DNA of 64,000 nucleotides, from NCBI RefSeq assembly GCF_958295425.1, contig NC_081142.1:23124469-23188468 (forward strand), in the 5' to 3' direction. Within the stretch, counting starts at the first letter, position 1. Each line of letters opens with the position of its first letter. Under the pieces are notes generated by a model, which did no database searches, was not told where the DNA came from, and saw nothing but the letters and a program-made list of their open reading frames with translations. A program made the translations under genes and the position numbers. Shown piece after piece: positions 35,524 to 48,125 of this stretch. This DNA is from Solea solea (Eukaryota > Chordata > Actinopteri > Pleuronectiformes > Soleidae).

Positions 35524-38084
35524 CTTGTGTTAAAGGGTTAAAAATACATCACGATATTCCGTCACAATATTGCAATGACAGATATTTCAATATGGAACGA
35601 TATCACATGAATGTATTTATGATGCAACATTGATCTAGATTTTTTTTGTTTGTATCTATTGATTATCAAAGAATCGCAATATTATTGGTATCATGGACCA
35701 TGTTTGGTGTACCCTGTGATTCACCCCTATTTCACAGCTCCATTGTTGAAAATAATGAGTGTATGGGACTGATTGCAGTATCTGTAGATAGAAGTATCAG
35801 ACAAGAAAAAGTGACGTTGTGCCATTGCTAATGATAATCATGGCACAACGTGGAAACTGTTCATACATAAAAGAATAAGAATAAAAGCAGCAACAGCACT
35901 TTTAAAACCAAAAAAAAGATCAGGAAAGGATGTTTTAAAAAGGCTTCTTTATCGTACTGTGACAGGTTTAATGTGAGAGCGTCAGAGAGTTTGTGACGAG
36001 CGTTATTGAAGGTCCGGTCGCCCGCAGTGTGCTGAGTAACACTTCTGTCTGTCCGCCCATTTCTTTCACTCTACACACACACACACGCTGTCCCGCCATG
36101 GAGCATAAATCAGGCTTTTACACTCACAGGCCGCAGAGACGCCACAACAAGGATTTACTCCAAATACAATATTGCAGGGAAGATTAAAACACTCCATCTG
36201 CTGCAGTTATCGCAAACACTGCTCCCCACAGGCAAACATCGCCGCTGTCGCTGCTTTGTTTTAAGATAAGAACTGACGCACATTGACGTGGTTATGGTGG
36301 TTTTCTATATGATGGAGCCCAGACCTCACACTTTTAATGTATGGTAATAATGTTGTAATAGGGAGGAAATGTAATGTTGTTTTCTTTTTTACACTTAAAA
36401 CACTTCCGCTCTGCAGCAACTCAACTCAACTTAAATTCAATTCAATTTCATGTTAGTTTCATTATTTAAAACATGTACAAATTTGTTCAGGGACAAACAA
36501 ATGACTCTCCCACGACACATCTGTGGGTCTCGAGCCAGTCTTTGTGAAACACTGCTGTAGCTGATGTTTCTATACCCACTTCCAAAATTCACAGAGAAAG
36601 TTGAACAATTAGAGAAAGTGTCACGGGGAGGGTTGAGACAAAGTTTGGGGACACTCCTCGGCGTCTCTGACAAGTCATTAGGCGCGTTGTGACAGGAAGC
36701 AGACGAGGAGCTCGACTTCCACCGCGTCTGCCGACAGCACCGCAGCCACTTTCACGCTCATACATCACAACACACGTCCACACACCCCCCCCCCCGTCAC
36801 TTCACCGTGACAATTACTTTACGCCTGGCGCATATATTAGACACAATCCACAGAAGAGAATAGAAGGTAACTACAGTCGCTGAAAGATGCAGCGCTGCTT
36901 CATAGAGTGATCAGAAAACGTCCTGGTTCCTTTTCTGTCTTTATGAATGGTGCTGCTGCTGCTGCTGACGCTGCTGACGCTGAGTCATCATTCTCAGAAA
37001 GTGACATGCGGCACCTTCAAAAACACTGACTGCTCTGTTATCACTCTCTTCCATTATATTTGTTTTCTACGCGACACAAACACACAAACTAGTGACTTGT
37101 AGAGCAGTCATTTCGGGTGTCACTGAATCATTAGAATCAGTGGAATTGTACAGTATTTCCTGCGTGAGCGGAGCACAGTCACTGAACTGAAATACGACTG
37201 AGCACGGTCGTGATTGGGCTCACGATAGCCTGAATACACCATACACCATGTTGGAGATGAACTCATGTTTTCATGGATCTCGGCGTTGTTTGGTTTTGAT
37301 TCTTGTGTGGGACGTCGCGCTCAGGACTCTTCCAGTGGCGACGCTCTCTGACCAATCAGTTGCCGGCAGTCTGTCAGCATCACATTTTAGCTTTTTGTCC
37401 TAAGCTCCTCCCACCAGATGAGAAACACTTGGTTCACACTGACTTATTTTCCTATAGTTATGTTTTTTTGCAGTGTCCAGATTTGGCTCCACAGATAAAA
37501 GTGGCCGTTTTCCAATCAGAAGTTGGGGGTTCCAGTTCCAAACAACTCCACTCCAGTGATGTTCAGATGGGTCCAGGGGCTTTTGGAGTTCTGGGGCACA
37601 CAGTTAGAGAAGTTTCCACATTCATCCACTAAAATTATGATGTAAAAAATACAGGTATAACTTTTTAAATCAAATTAATTAAGAATTGTATAGATTACAT
37701 TATATCTTGTAGGGGATTTTGATCCACTGCTTGTAGTTACCATCTTACATAAAAGTGACCAATTTCACCCTCATCTGTTAAGATGTCGCTGATATTTACA
37801 CAGGATTCAGCACATGCGGATGACTGTCTGCTCCTCTTCTTCTTCTTCTTCAGTCCTGCTTTGTTCAAGTGGTTCAACCCCTGTGATACTTATCTTAATA
37901 ATAACTCAACTTAAAATCACATTATGCCAGTTTTTGGCCCTCAGTGCTTTTTGTACGCGACACTTTGATTTAGCACAGAAACATCAGCCCGTAGCTTTCA
38001 TTTTAAAAATAATAATTGATGTTTCCCTTGCTGAGTTCTGCAGCTGGCCTTATCTTTACAGCAGACAAACAGATATACGGTATA

Positions 38085-38117
38085 TATATATATATATACA
38101 TATATACACACACACAG
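38085..38117. repeat. (TA)n-(CA)n compound microsatellite
   Basis: A TA array passes through TACATATATA into a short CA array. Confidence 0.93.
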
Positions 38118-38744
38118 CTGGTGAAGTAAGTGGATAATTCAGCAGCTAAATAGCAGGATATTTCCCCTCGGAGTTTGGTAGAGACTTAAAAGAAAGGGTA
38201 AAGCTAAAAGAAAGCGGATATTGAACTGGCATTCATTAGGTGGACACAAACACCACTCTACATGAATGATTATGCTGTTCTGCAGCTGAAGAGTCTGTAA
38301 ATAAGCAACTGTTTGTTCAGCAGAAGCACAAACACACACACACACACACAAGCCCCAAAAAAAGTTGTTAACGAGTCGTTTTCCTTTTTGCCGCCGAGTG
38401 AACAAAAGCGTCAGACGTTGCAGGGCCAATATTTCAAACGACGTCAGCAGCAGCCGCCGAACTCACACACAATGAAGAAGCCGCTGTGTTTGCTGTGGAA
38501 CTGAGGTAATAACATGAAAGCCTCACAGCCAAACACTCTGAATGAAACACCATTTTATTATTTCTCAAACGTTTGGAGCTGTGGGGCACGGGCGAGCACA
38601 AACCAACCGACTCACCGTGGTGCGGTGAAGCGGAGAGAGATGGATGATCGCTCCACTGCTAAGTGATTTTAAATTCCAAACCACCATTGGAAACAATATT
38701 CGCTTTGCAGTGAGTGAGGCAGAGAACGGCAAGAGTGCAGAGTT

Positions 38745-38885
38745 AAGCCCCGCCCCACACTAGGGGACAATTGGCCCAGATTTGGGTCCCAATCTGGACC
38801 TTTCCCACAGTCATGGGTGTCTTCAGATTTGAGGCTGATTTGAACAGATTATCTGGCCAAATTATCCTCTAGTGTGAGGGATTAG
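38745..38885 (-). repeat. Small inverted-terminal element (~130 bp), copy 2
   Basis: The reverse complement reads CCCTCACACTAGAGGATAAT at one end and GTCCCCTAGTGTGGGGCGGG at the other, with the interior TCTGTTCAAATCAGCCTCAA. It aligns base for base with large parts of 18131-18258 on the plus strand. The inverted ends are better conserved in this copy. Confidence 0.68.
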
Positions 38886-39051
38886 ACTACTCCGTTCGTC
38901 CAAGGATTGTCGTGTGACGGTGCCAACACCCCGCACAAGACAACCCGGACTCTTTTCATGTGTCGCTACGTAGCGCTCGGTAGGTCGTTCCACCCTCCCC
39001 AGAACAGGGGGCGTCCCTGTCTCCTTCTGCACTTGCATCCACCTCAGCACT

Positions 39052-39333
39052 CTAACCCTCTTTCAGTTCACTGTTCTTATCTAGTGGAGTTCTTGCCAAG
39101 ACTTCTCCTATGTAGCTGATTCCTCCGTTATAAGTCGCCAGGACCGGGAAACAAATGTTGCAAACTTGTTTAGAACTGTAACTTGACTTCAACTTCAAGA
39201 CAAGTTGATTCTGTCTTCTCAGCCATGACTTCATCCACAGTTTTTTGGCGTTCCTAAAAACTGTTCCTGCCGACAGTGCACCTTCCATGTCTTCAAAAGT
39301 CACGTTAAAGGTGACATCGAATGCTTGTATCAC
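39052..39333 (-). other. Unidentified 93-codon reading frame, probably within a repeat
   Basis: On the minus strand a frame includes MEGALSAGTVFRNAKKLW, then a Lys/Ser-rich middle, then VCNICFPVLATYNGGISYIG and EVLARTPLDKNSELKEG. Its composition is less biased than the surrounding chance frames, and C-N-I-C suggests a possible metal-binding pair. It overlaps the start of a repeat-like stretch (39304 onward). I do not recognise the family. It may be a transposon relic or chance. Confidence 0.25.
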
Positions 39334-39570
39334 ACATATATGTTAGTTATGGAGGTCTACTTACATATATTAACTTGTTTTCATGGTTAAAAACCTCCCA
39401 GTCGCTGCAAACGAGCCGATCAAAATATCTCCTCACTGACACTCTCGTCAGCCGCGCTGTTGTGATTGGCTAGCCAACGTGAGCTTTCCTACTGTCCTGT
39501 GATTGGCCAGGTACCTGGAAGTGACGTAATAGATAGGCCAGCTCTCAGATACACAGCTCCCCCTCTGGCA
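39304..39570 (+). repeat. Dispersed repeat starting TTAAAGGTGACATCGAATG
   Basis: TTAAAGGTGACATCGAATGC is followed by TATGTTAGTTATGGAGGTCT and CATGGTTAAAAACCTCCCAG. This resembles a fish DNA-transposon relic with a TTAA edge (from memory). No matching inverted end was found nearby. Confidence 0.4.
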
Positions 39571-40403
39571 CGGTGGATGCTCTGCATCTCAGCAGCTACA
39601 ACGAGAGTAGTTCTTCTTCTTCTGCGGTTGAATGTATGCAACCGGATGTGCCCGGACTAGTGCCCGCACCGGGAGGCGCTACGGTGGTGAGAGGAGTGGT
39701 GAGGTATACTGATGACAACATCAAATTAAGGTAGTGCCGATCCGCTTCGCAGAGCCCAGGAAAACAATAAAACCCTATTTTCTCAGGTTTCATAAACGAG
39801 TTAATGACGCAGATACACACAAACGCAGCCTTAATTGGAGCTTCCGGTCTTTGTCGCCTTTAAATCACGCAAGTTTCTGTGAGATCCAAAAGAATCCCTG
39901 GAATCTCCTCCCTGAAATGGTTTGATTAAACAACAAGTGTGTGGTCCTGTGTCCTGACTGGATCGTCTTAGTATGTGCTTTAAAAATCCTCTACGACCTA
40001 CAGCACACACAGCTACTATGATTACACCATTCATATAACATATCTACACAATATGCCGCTCTACCTAATGAGACACAGCAGCCCATAATAGCGTAATAGA
40101 ATTGTATTCATTCAACATTAAATTGAGTTTCTGTAATTAACAGTATACATCACATCACAACACATAGTGGGAATTGGATGATTATGAAATTGAAATGTCA
40201 TGCCATGATTATCGTATCACCAAAATCAGTATGATTTATGATATTGTTGGGATAACTGTTAAAAAATAAATAAATAAAAGGCTTTAAACTTTTACAACGG
40301 CTCTTAAAGTTCCAGTGTGGAACCTCTATTGCCCCCTGTGGACGTCTGAGTAATTATTAAAACATGTGCAGTTGCTGTGACCTACTTTTCTCTCGCCTGC
40401 TCC

Positions 40404-40406
<3 letters not shown>

Positions 40407-40435
<29 letters not shown>
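40407..40435. repeat. (CA)14 microsatellite
   Basis: A perfect CA array. Confidence 0.95.
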
Positions 40436-41109
40436 ACGAGAGATATAGATAGATAAGATTGTACGGTAAAGTATGTGTTAATCTGTCTTTTAATGTAATT
40501 TTACTAGCGTCAGGAAAATTTGGAGCTGCGTGATGAAAGGAACAGCAGCCACTGTGAGAATGAAACAATAACAAAAAACAAATGAATTAACACTAATTAG
40601 AGTCGACCTTGGTATAAAAAGTTTGAGAACCACTGATTTAGTCCAACACGTCATCAACCAATAATAAAGAACAACCTTAGATAATTTAAATAACAATTTA
40701 ATATGTGGTAAACTTTTAATTTAGTCTCTTTTTAAAAAAAATCAGCATGATTCGATTGTTTTCCATAAATAATTGTTAATGATTTGCCGCCTTTTTCCAT
40801 CCACTGGATGTGAATCAGCACTAATTAACACAAGCTCTGGGATTTGCCTCCGCGCTGACAGCAGTGGCACTTTTAGCAGATGCACAACACTTCACGTGAA
40901 GTGCTGCTGGATGCCTGTTCTACTCTCTTAATAATGAAGGCTCACACTATCAGCAGCACAGATAGAGGGTTTCTTTGCATCAATAAACAGTTCAGTTCAG
41001 TCTTAAGGGTCCCAGAGCTCGAAAGGGGAAATAAAAAAAAAAACACAAGGCAAATAAAGAAACAAGGTGAATGAGAGACTTGAATTTGAGATGATGGTAA
41101 AAAACAGAA

Positions 41110-41290
41110 TGAAGCAGCTTCAAAGCCGTGTGGAAAGGAACGGTTTGGTATGTGTTGTGGTTTTGCATTTCCATTAGGAATAGTACCAAAAAAAAGGTCC
41201 TGTTTGTTCTTGGTCAAAACGCAAGCTGGAACCCGGGCTTTACCGTTCCAAACTCAACCGTACCATGACACAAACATAGGACTGATAACT
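41110..41290. repeat. Possible short DNA-transposon relic with 'GGTTTGGTA / TACCATGAC' ends
   Basis: GGAACGGTTTGGTATGTGTT at the left and CAAACTCAACCGTACCATGA at the right are loosely inverted. CATTTCCATTAGGAATAGTA lies between. It resembles abundant fish MITEs with GGTACGGTTT-like text (from memory). The ends are too decayed for a firm call. Confidence 0.3.
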
Positions 41291-41629
41291 CAACTATGTC
41301 AGCTCCATGTATCAGCAGAGAAAGGCCTCCAAAACCCTTTAAACATCCTCACTCTACGACTCACAGGCAGACTGACAGAGGACGCCCAACTGTTAACTAC
41401 ATCGTCTCAGTTCTCCTCAGATCTGAGCTGCTTCCAATAAAACTTTTCAACTTAACTCATCTCTGACTCCAGAAACTCCATCGCAGTCCATATGCAGTGA
41501 AGCATGCGTCAAGTGGTGAGGCTTCAGTTTGTCAACACACAGCTATTTGTATGTAATACTCTTTACCATGGACTCTATGAAAAAAATTACCCAGTCTCCT
41601 GGTTAGAAAAGTGAAGTCCAGGAAGTGGG

Positions 41630-41800
41630 ACAGAAGTTGTGTTTAGCCACTAGGGGGATCCCAATCCCAGTTGACATCGGGCAAAAGGGAGGGTACACAT
41701 TGGACAGGTTGGCACAGGTGTTTTTGGACTGCAAAAGGAACTGGAGAACCCGGAGGAAAAACATGGACACGTGCAGAGAACCCGGCCCGAACCAGGATGC
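41630..41800 (-). mobile_element. Decayed SINE family A copy
   Basis: The blocks GTACACATTGGACAGGTTGG, GTTTTTGGACTGCAAAAGGA, CTGGAGAACCCGGAGGAAAA and AGAACCCGGCCCGAACCAGG follow the same order as the intact SINE at 17665-18074, with many substitutions and gaps. Confidence 0.5.
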
Positions 41801-42464
41801 AAACTGCCAATCTACCTCCAGCAGACTCTGTCAGTGTTACCCAAACCTTCTATATGAGGGGTTCACTTTTTAACCTAAATCACAACCAGCGACCAATTTA
41901 CAGTTATATCTGTGACACTTTCACTTACATTTAGTGTATTCATGTCTTTTAAAACATAATAAGTTCAGTTGTCTGTTCTTGGCTGAACATGAGTGGAATG
42001 TGAAGTGGAAGCGTCCACCTCAAGGCTGCACTTCTGTGCCTGTGATTCCTTTGCTGATGCCCAGTATTAAAAGAAGAGCGATTATTAGAGTTCACATTGT
42101 TGAAAGTTGTGAAGTAAACTTCACTTTTGTCAGATCAGACCAGCAGACGTATTATCAGCAACAGAATCCTGTCGACCTCGGCCTTGATTCCACCGCTGTA
42201 TCCATTCAATGGATAGTCTGAACCCGAGAGAAGAGAATAGGAGGGACAGACAATCGGGGAGAGACAAAAAGTGGGACTGAGGAGAGAGGGTGTTTGCTTA
42301 ATGGCTTCATTGTGCACTGCTGATGAGCTCCACTTACAACCTATAAAAGAGTATTCAGCAGCTCTGTGGAGATCTAAATCCCTCTGCCCCTGTGTGCCAT
42401 TAAAGGCTTTCAGGCCTTTCTCCACTGTCCGTCTTTAGAGATGAGGGCTGCAGACAGACAGAGA

Positions 42465-42486
42465 CACCACCACCACCACCACCACC
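42465..42486. repeat. (ACC)7 microsatellite
   Basis: A trinucleotide CAC run on the plus strand. Confidence 0.93.
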
Positions 42487-43381
42487 GTTGCTACACACAG
42501 TTACACACACAACAATGAATGAATACAGGAATGTATGAAGCTTCTGAACCAGGTCCAAACTGTTGCCGCGTTGACAATCACAGAACGAATCACACAGACG
42601 TCAGATTCCTCCACGTCAATGACTGAGCCTCATAAAATTACAGAATAAAGAATTTAAATGAGCTTCTTCCTGTAAATAAATAAGATAAAGATCTAATTCA
42701 ACTTCTGCCACACGAGATGTGATATAACCCGACACCGAGCCTGCGATCGCGAGCCAAAAACACTGTACGTGTGCGCACATGTCACACAAACACTGAGACA
42801 ATTTATACCACAAGCAAAAAGGTATACATTCCTGGCTCACAGCATTTTTTTACCATTTTAATATGCTGCAGCATTATGACACTATAAATATTTAAATGCA
42901 ACGTATGAATCAAATCCATGTATTAAAGTGGAGTTCCTTGGTTACACAACGTTTTCCTCACCCATTAATCATACATAGTTTGTGTCTCACACGTTTTTCA
43001 ATGCACATAAACATAGTTAAAAAATTTAAAAGGGTGATATATACTTTTTTTTTTAAATAAATACTTTTTTTAGCTGTTCAAATTCTTCTCTCTTGAAAAA
43101 TGATGACTCACAATAAAACCATGTGTGCATCTGTTCGTCTCTGATGTCATGGTAAAGTCTCACAGTTAAAGGACAAACAAAAGAATACAGAACAAAAATA
43201 TTTCCATCATCTCTTTTCAGACATAAACGGCTCAATAATCCTTTGTATTTCAGCCAATACTTTGTCAATATTGTGGGTTCAAACGCTGCATTACGAGTCA
43301 CATTAGTATTTCTTGGTTTCCTCTGTTGTCTTAATTAAAGATATTGGAAGCAAGTAAAACACAACTACTGTATGGATCATT

Positions 43382-43800
43382 AACCCTTAGTGCTCACGCG
43401 GATCTGTGTCTTCTTATATGTGTTGTTGAGTCAAAGTTATGATTCATCTTATATCGCATTTTGAGTCGTGATATAAAGTAGTAATAGTTGTGCAGAAGTC
43501 ACAAAATTAGACCGTTTTGTATTGTCTTTTTGTTCATAAAAACGAGCCGAGTGTGACATATTTTCCAAATTTCACAAATTCAATCAGATTTTAAACATTT
43601 TGAGTACTTTTTGCTCAGGTGTGTTTATAGAGCCTGTGAAAATGAAGGACATTTTTCATCGGATTGTCTATATGTTGTGCTGAAAAAAAGGATATAAGAA
43701 ACTCTATATTGTACATTCTTAGGGCATCTGTATAAACTGTACGCTTTAAACATAGTCATGGAAAAAAGCAGCCAAAATGCTCTGTGTTCTAAGGGTTAAA
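43382..43800 (+). repeat. Dispersed repeat, copy 2 (partner at 14345-14602), with inverted TTAACCCTTAG ends
   Basis: The left edge reads TTAACCCTTAGTGCTCACGC and the right edge TGCTCTGTGTTCTAAGGGTTAA, an 11-bp inverted pair (TTAACCCTTAG/CTAAGGGTTAA). The interior shares ordered blocks with 14345-14602. The size and ends suggest a non-autonomous DNA transposon. Confidence 0.65.
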
Positions 43801-44232
43801 TACACTGTTTAAAAAACAGAATATTGACCATGAAATATTTAAATGAACTCTTATGCCAGGAGCAGACCGCACAGATTCAGGCTGATTTTCAACCAATGTG
43901 ATCAAGACCCAGTTATAAAAAGAATTGGAGAAGATCTATGAGAGCCCAACGAGAAGTCTAGCTTGTTAAGATTTTGCTGCCTAGTCTGACATCTCCTACG
44001 ACGTTAACAGAGTGCTCTGATGCGGCGTAACATACAGACATAAACATGTTGTTAGGTACCACAGTACTCCTGCGGGACTGCCGCGACAAAGTCCATAAGC
44101 GGTAAGAATCTCTGCCACTGTGATTGATAATCTGACATGGTGACCATCGTCAAAGACAAAAATATCGTGTTGTTCGATCGCGGCATTAAAGATGTGATAG
44201 GATTAACTGTAAATGTGGTCTGTGCTATCGTG

Positions 44233-44628
44233 AACCCTTTGACACAGAGCGTAACGCAGATGACACGTTTGTGTGCAAGCGCACTTTGCATCGCCGTCAC
44301 CGCGCGACAGTTTGTGCTCTAGGAAAATTCCAACGCTTTCTGAAAACTGAGAAGTTGCACGTCAAAGCCCACGTGTGGTTATTACGGTAATATCACTCGC
44401 GCTGTCGAAGGAAGCCGGAGAATCAATGAGAGAGATTTGGAACGTTCCTAAATAAAACTTTAATAATAAAACAAACCCTAACCCTTTAATAAATTTGTTT
44501 TTCTTCATTTAAATAACTGCAAGATATTTGGAGATTCTGGAAAACTGAGCGAAACCACTTACTCGCGGGACATTTTCTGACAATTTTATGGGTAAAATAA
44601 GCAAAAAAAAAAGAAAAAGGGGGTTAAG
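44233..44628 (+). repeat. Dispersed ~0.4 kb repeat 'AAAGGGTTAA', copy 2
   Basis: It begins AACCCTTTGACACAGAGCGT and continues GCGCACTTTGCATCGCCGTC, GTTTGTGCTCTAGGAAAATT, GAGAAGTTGCACGTCA, GTGGTTATTACGGTAAT and GGAAGCCGGAGAATC. It ends in an A-rich stretch near GGGGGTTAAG. Copies 1 and 3 share this order. Confidence 0.72.
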
Positions 44629-46939
44629 TCAGTTTAAGCAAAACCTTACAAAAGAGCGATGCAACCACGGGCTGATAAAGGCACGTGTTTTGTCGTTGAG
44701 ATGAGATGTTCCATGAACATTTCACTGAAGACAGTTGACCATGTGTTATATTTCTGTCCAATTTCACATGGTTCGATTTTAATCGCTGACCCTTCCAACT
44801 CAGTTCCAAAGGAGAGGATTAAGAATGAGGAACAGGCCTGATTCTGTCCACACTTTGAATGAAATCATCTGCAAACTTTCGTGGGAATCATCTTACACGT
44901 TCCTTCTCCTCTGTATCTGATACAGTTTCATTGCCGTGTTGTTTCTGTTTCTGCAGATTAATATGTCCTCGTGATTGTTTCATGTTCTCTTGTCAGTCTT
45001 TGTTGAAACCGTCTGGTTGGATAAGGACTCAGATCTTTCACTATCACACTCAATTTCCTGCGTTTCTCGGGGAAGGGGGTGAGGACTGTTTCGGTGGGGG
45101 GGAGATGGTGTGGTTGAATAATTGATGTTCCTCTAAAAGCCCTTTTCCTTGAGGGCTAGAGAGCCGTCAACCAGAACCCGCTGCAGTCCCTAACATCTGA
45201 GAGACACCAACAGCATATGAAAATGGGCGGGGAACATCCCAACATGAGCAAAACAAAGTGATGAGTAAAATGTTTAGAGGGAAATAAGAAGAAATATGTG
45301 TGACACAAATGTTGCAGAATTGCATTTGTTTTCCTACAACTTACAAAATGAGACTAGAATGTAACAAACAGATAACTCAACCGCTCTTTATTCCCTTTCC
45401 CAAGAGCGTCAGGGAACTACAGGGAACAGAAGAGCTGTTGTTTTATATTTTCAAGTGTACATACACTCATGAAAACATTGGTAGAATATTCAATTTCGCC
45501 GGTAAATCACCTGAAATATGACACACTGACATAAGAATCAGTGAATCACACCAGTGTCCTGCGGCCATAATATTTATCATTTATTTTCCTCTAACACTTT
45601 ACTGGGCAAAGAACTATACTCTGTAACTTTTGTTCCGTTCCAAAACTGCGTGACATCTCAGAAAGCGCCGTCATGAAATCTGACCAATCAGCGGAGATCC
45701 GTTCTTCTCCCGCAGCTACGTTATTATCTCAAAAACTATTGATGGAAAGTTGATGAAATCACTCAGGTGTGTTGGAGCAGGAGAAACATCTAAATAATGG
45801 ACAGGACAGGGGAAACACTGTTCTAAAATGTCCTATAATGTCCCTTTCACGTTGTGTTTTTCCTTGTATTTTCTTATACGTACTCTTTTTGGGATATTTT
45901 TAAACCACAGACTGGCAAGGAACTATACACAGAACCTTCATGGACCTTGATTTTCTACATGAAAGAAGTCTCTTTATGTCCTCCAATAACACTTTAGCGT
46001 TGACATTTTTGAGTATTTCGAACACAATTTACAAAATCGGCATCATCTTCTACTAAAGAGACGTTATACAGTTACGTTATAAAATAAGTTATTGACAGAT
46101 TCTCCCTGTAAATCAGAACACCTTCCTCCACCACTGACGACTTTTTTTTGTCTATAAATACTTGACACGACTTTATGGCTAATGACACAAAAGAAAGAAA
46201 GAAAGAAATTCAACAAAACATTAAAAATGCTACTTTTTCCATGGTTTGCAGACAAAGTGAAATAGCAACATTTTCCCGGGAGACCATGCTGGTTTCACCG
46301 TTGTTCCGTTCATATTTTCATACATAAAGCCCTTCTACTGCAAATGCTGTGCTATTTTCTACCACATATCATTCAGACCCATTTACACACAGCTGGAACA
46401 CTCATCAGAAGCAATCTGGCCTAAAGACTGAGCGCACGAGAACCGGAGGATCTAGAAAATGGAAGCACTTTCTCCTGCGCCTCAGCTGCTCATGAATGTT
46501 GCAAACACATTCAGTAAGAAACACCCACAGATTAAGTGATTTTCCAGTAAAATATCTCAGATTACGATGAAGTCTCCACCAGACATAAAAAAAAACTTCA
46601 TTTAACCAAAGCCACCTCAGACTTTAACAAAAGTGCTGTTGTTGTGGAACCCGCAGACACAGCCAGGACTCAGGAGATGATCATGGTCTCTGGTTGTGAC
46701 AGCTGTGCACTTTATAACCAACCACTTCCTTTAGTGACTCAGCAGCCATTAATTAATGTGGTCTTTCATGTCTTCACCTTGGCGTTTTATTATCTGCGCT
46801 GCTACCTGACTCGGCCGGGTTCTTCATCTCAATGGGACTCTTTTAAAAATAGCGTCTCATTCATTAAAAAAAAAAAGAAGAAGAAGCTTGCAGCGCTTAC
46901 AAAATCAAAGAAGGAAACTGTGACTCAAACCATGACGGA

Positions 46940-46988
46940 AAGCTGCATTCATGCATTCATTCATTCATTCAATCATTCATTCACTCAT
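46940..46988. repeat. (ATTC)n microsatellite
   Basis: An interrupted CATT/ATTC array. The coding-like His-Ser repeats across it are artefacts. Confidence 0.93.
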
Positions 46989-47164
46989 TCTCTACCGCTT
47001 TTGCCAATAAAAAAGTGCATCTTAAAGACAAGAATGAATTGATAACTAAGATGATTCTTTAAGAATTTAAGAAAAAGCTGCAGTAAATAATAATGTTTTC
47101 AGGCCTGATTTAATTGAGCTGACCTCAGGTGTTCAGGACGTTTGTTTCACAGGTGAGGAGCAGA

Positions 47165-47690
47165 ATAAGTGAACGCTGCTTCACTTTGTTTGGTTCTGCA
47201 TCTGGGAACACACAGTAAACCTGTTCTTGATCTGCTTCATACTGGAGGGAACTAATAAGTCCAGGATGTATTTTGGTCCAAGACCATTCAGTGCTTTGTA
47301 GACCAAGAGTAAGATTTTGACATCTATCCTTTGACTCACAGGAAGCCAGTGCAGTGATCTGAGGACCGGTGTGATGTTGTCCAGTTTCCTGGTATTAGTC
47401 AGGACTCTGAGCATTTTTACCATTACAGTAACCTAGTCTACGGAAAATGAAAGCATGCACAAGTTTTTCTGTGTCTTCTTTAGACAGAAAAACCTTGATC
47501 CTCAGTGTTCTTCAGGTGGTAAGAGCCAGACTAAGTGATAGCTTTCAGGCGGTTGTTAAAATTCAGGTCTGAGTCAATAATTACACCAAGATATCCAGCT
47601 TGATTCGGTGACTTTTGACCTTTAATTTTTGGGGCCAAAAACAATCACTTTAGTCTTGTCTGCATTGAGCTGGAGAAAGTTCTGGCACGT
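47165..47690 (-). mobile_element. LINE reverse transcriptase fragment (L2-like)
   Basis: On the minus strand, in order: QNFLQLNADKTKVIVFGPKN near 47690-47620; LSKEDTEKLVHAFIF then RRLGYCNG near 47490-47420; and, after a frame change, ITPVLRSLHWLPVSQRIDVK then ILLLVYKALNGLGPKYI in 47181-47423. The N-x-D-K-T-x-V-x-x-F, R-L-x-Y-C-N and L-H-W-L-P-V-x-x-R-I motifs are characteristic of the C-terminal part of L2/CR1-like non-LTR reverse transcriptases (family knowledge). The segment is broken by stops and frameshifts and lacks the catalytic YXDD part, so it is a dead copy. Confidence 0.8.
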
Positions 47691-47704
47691 CCACATCATT
47701 GTCA

Positions 47705-47785
47705 ATTTCAGTAAGTCAATTCAGAGTGTCCGATTTGCCTAATCCCCCAAATCTGCATGTTTCTGGACTGTGGGAGGAAACCAAC
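47705..47785 (-). mobile_element. SINE family A body fragment
   Basis: AATTCAGAGTGTCCGATTTG and TGCATGTTTCTGGACTGTGG then GAGGAAACC match the middle of the intact SINE at 17665-18074. The tRNA-like head and the tail are absent. It abuts the 5' edge of the LINE fragment. Confidence 0.6.
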
Positions 47786-48024
47786 GCAGTAGAAGCTGCA
47801 CGTCTGAGGTTATTTGTCTGCTATTGAACTGTGTGTCGGAAGCTTGGCTGAAATCTCACACGTATGTTTTTTAATCTAATACGGACAAACTGCATCCACT
47901 CTGATTCCATCTGAGAATTTATTTCTCAGAAGAAATGCCACTGAATCCACATTTTTGCGAAGATGTAGGCTTTTAAAGGCTGTAGTCTTAAACTTTTGAT
48001 CAGCTGATCAAAAGTATGTGTATG

Positions 48025-48125
48025 AACTATATATGTATACACTATATATATACACATACATATATATTTATATATACACACACATATATATATGCATATA
48101 CATATATATGTATATATACACACAT
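48025..48125. repeat. TA/CA-rich compound microsatellite
   Basis: Interrupted TATATA, TACACA and ATGTAT units. Tyr-Ile-Cys reading frames are artefacts. Confidence 0.93.
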
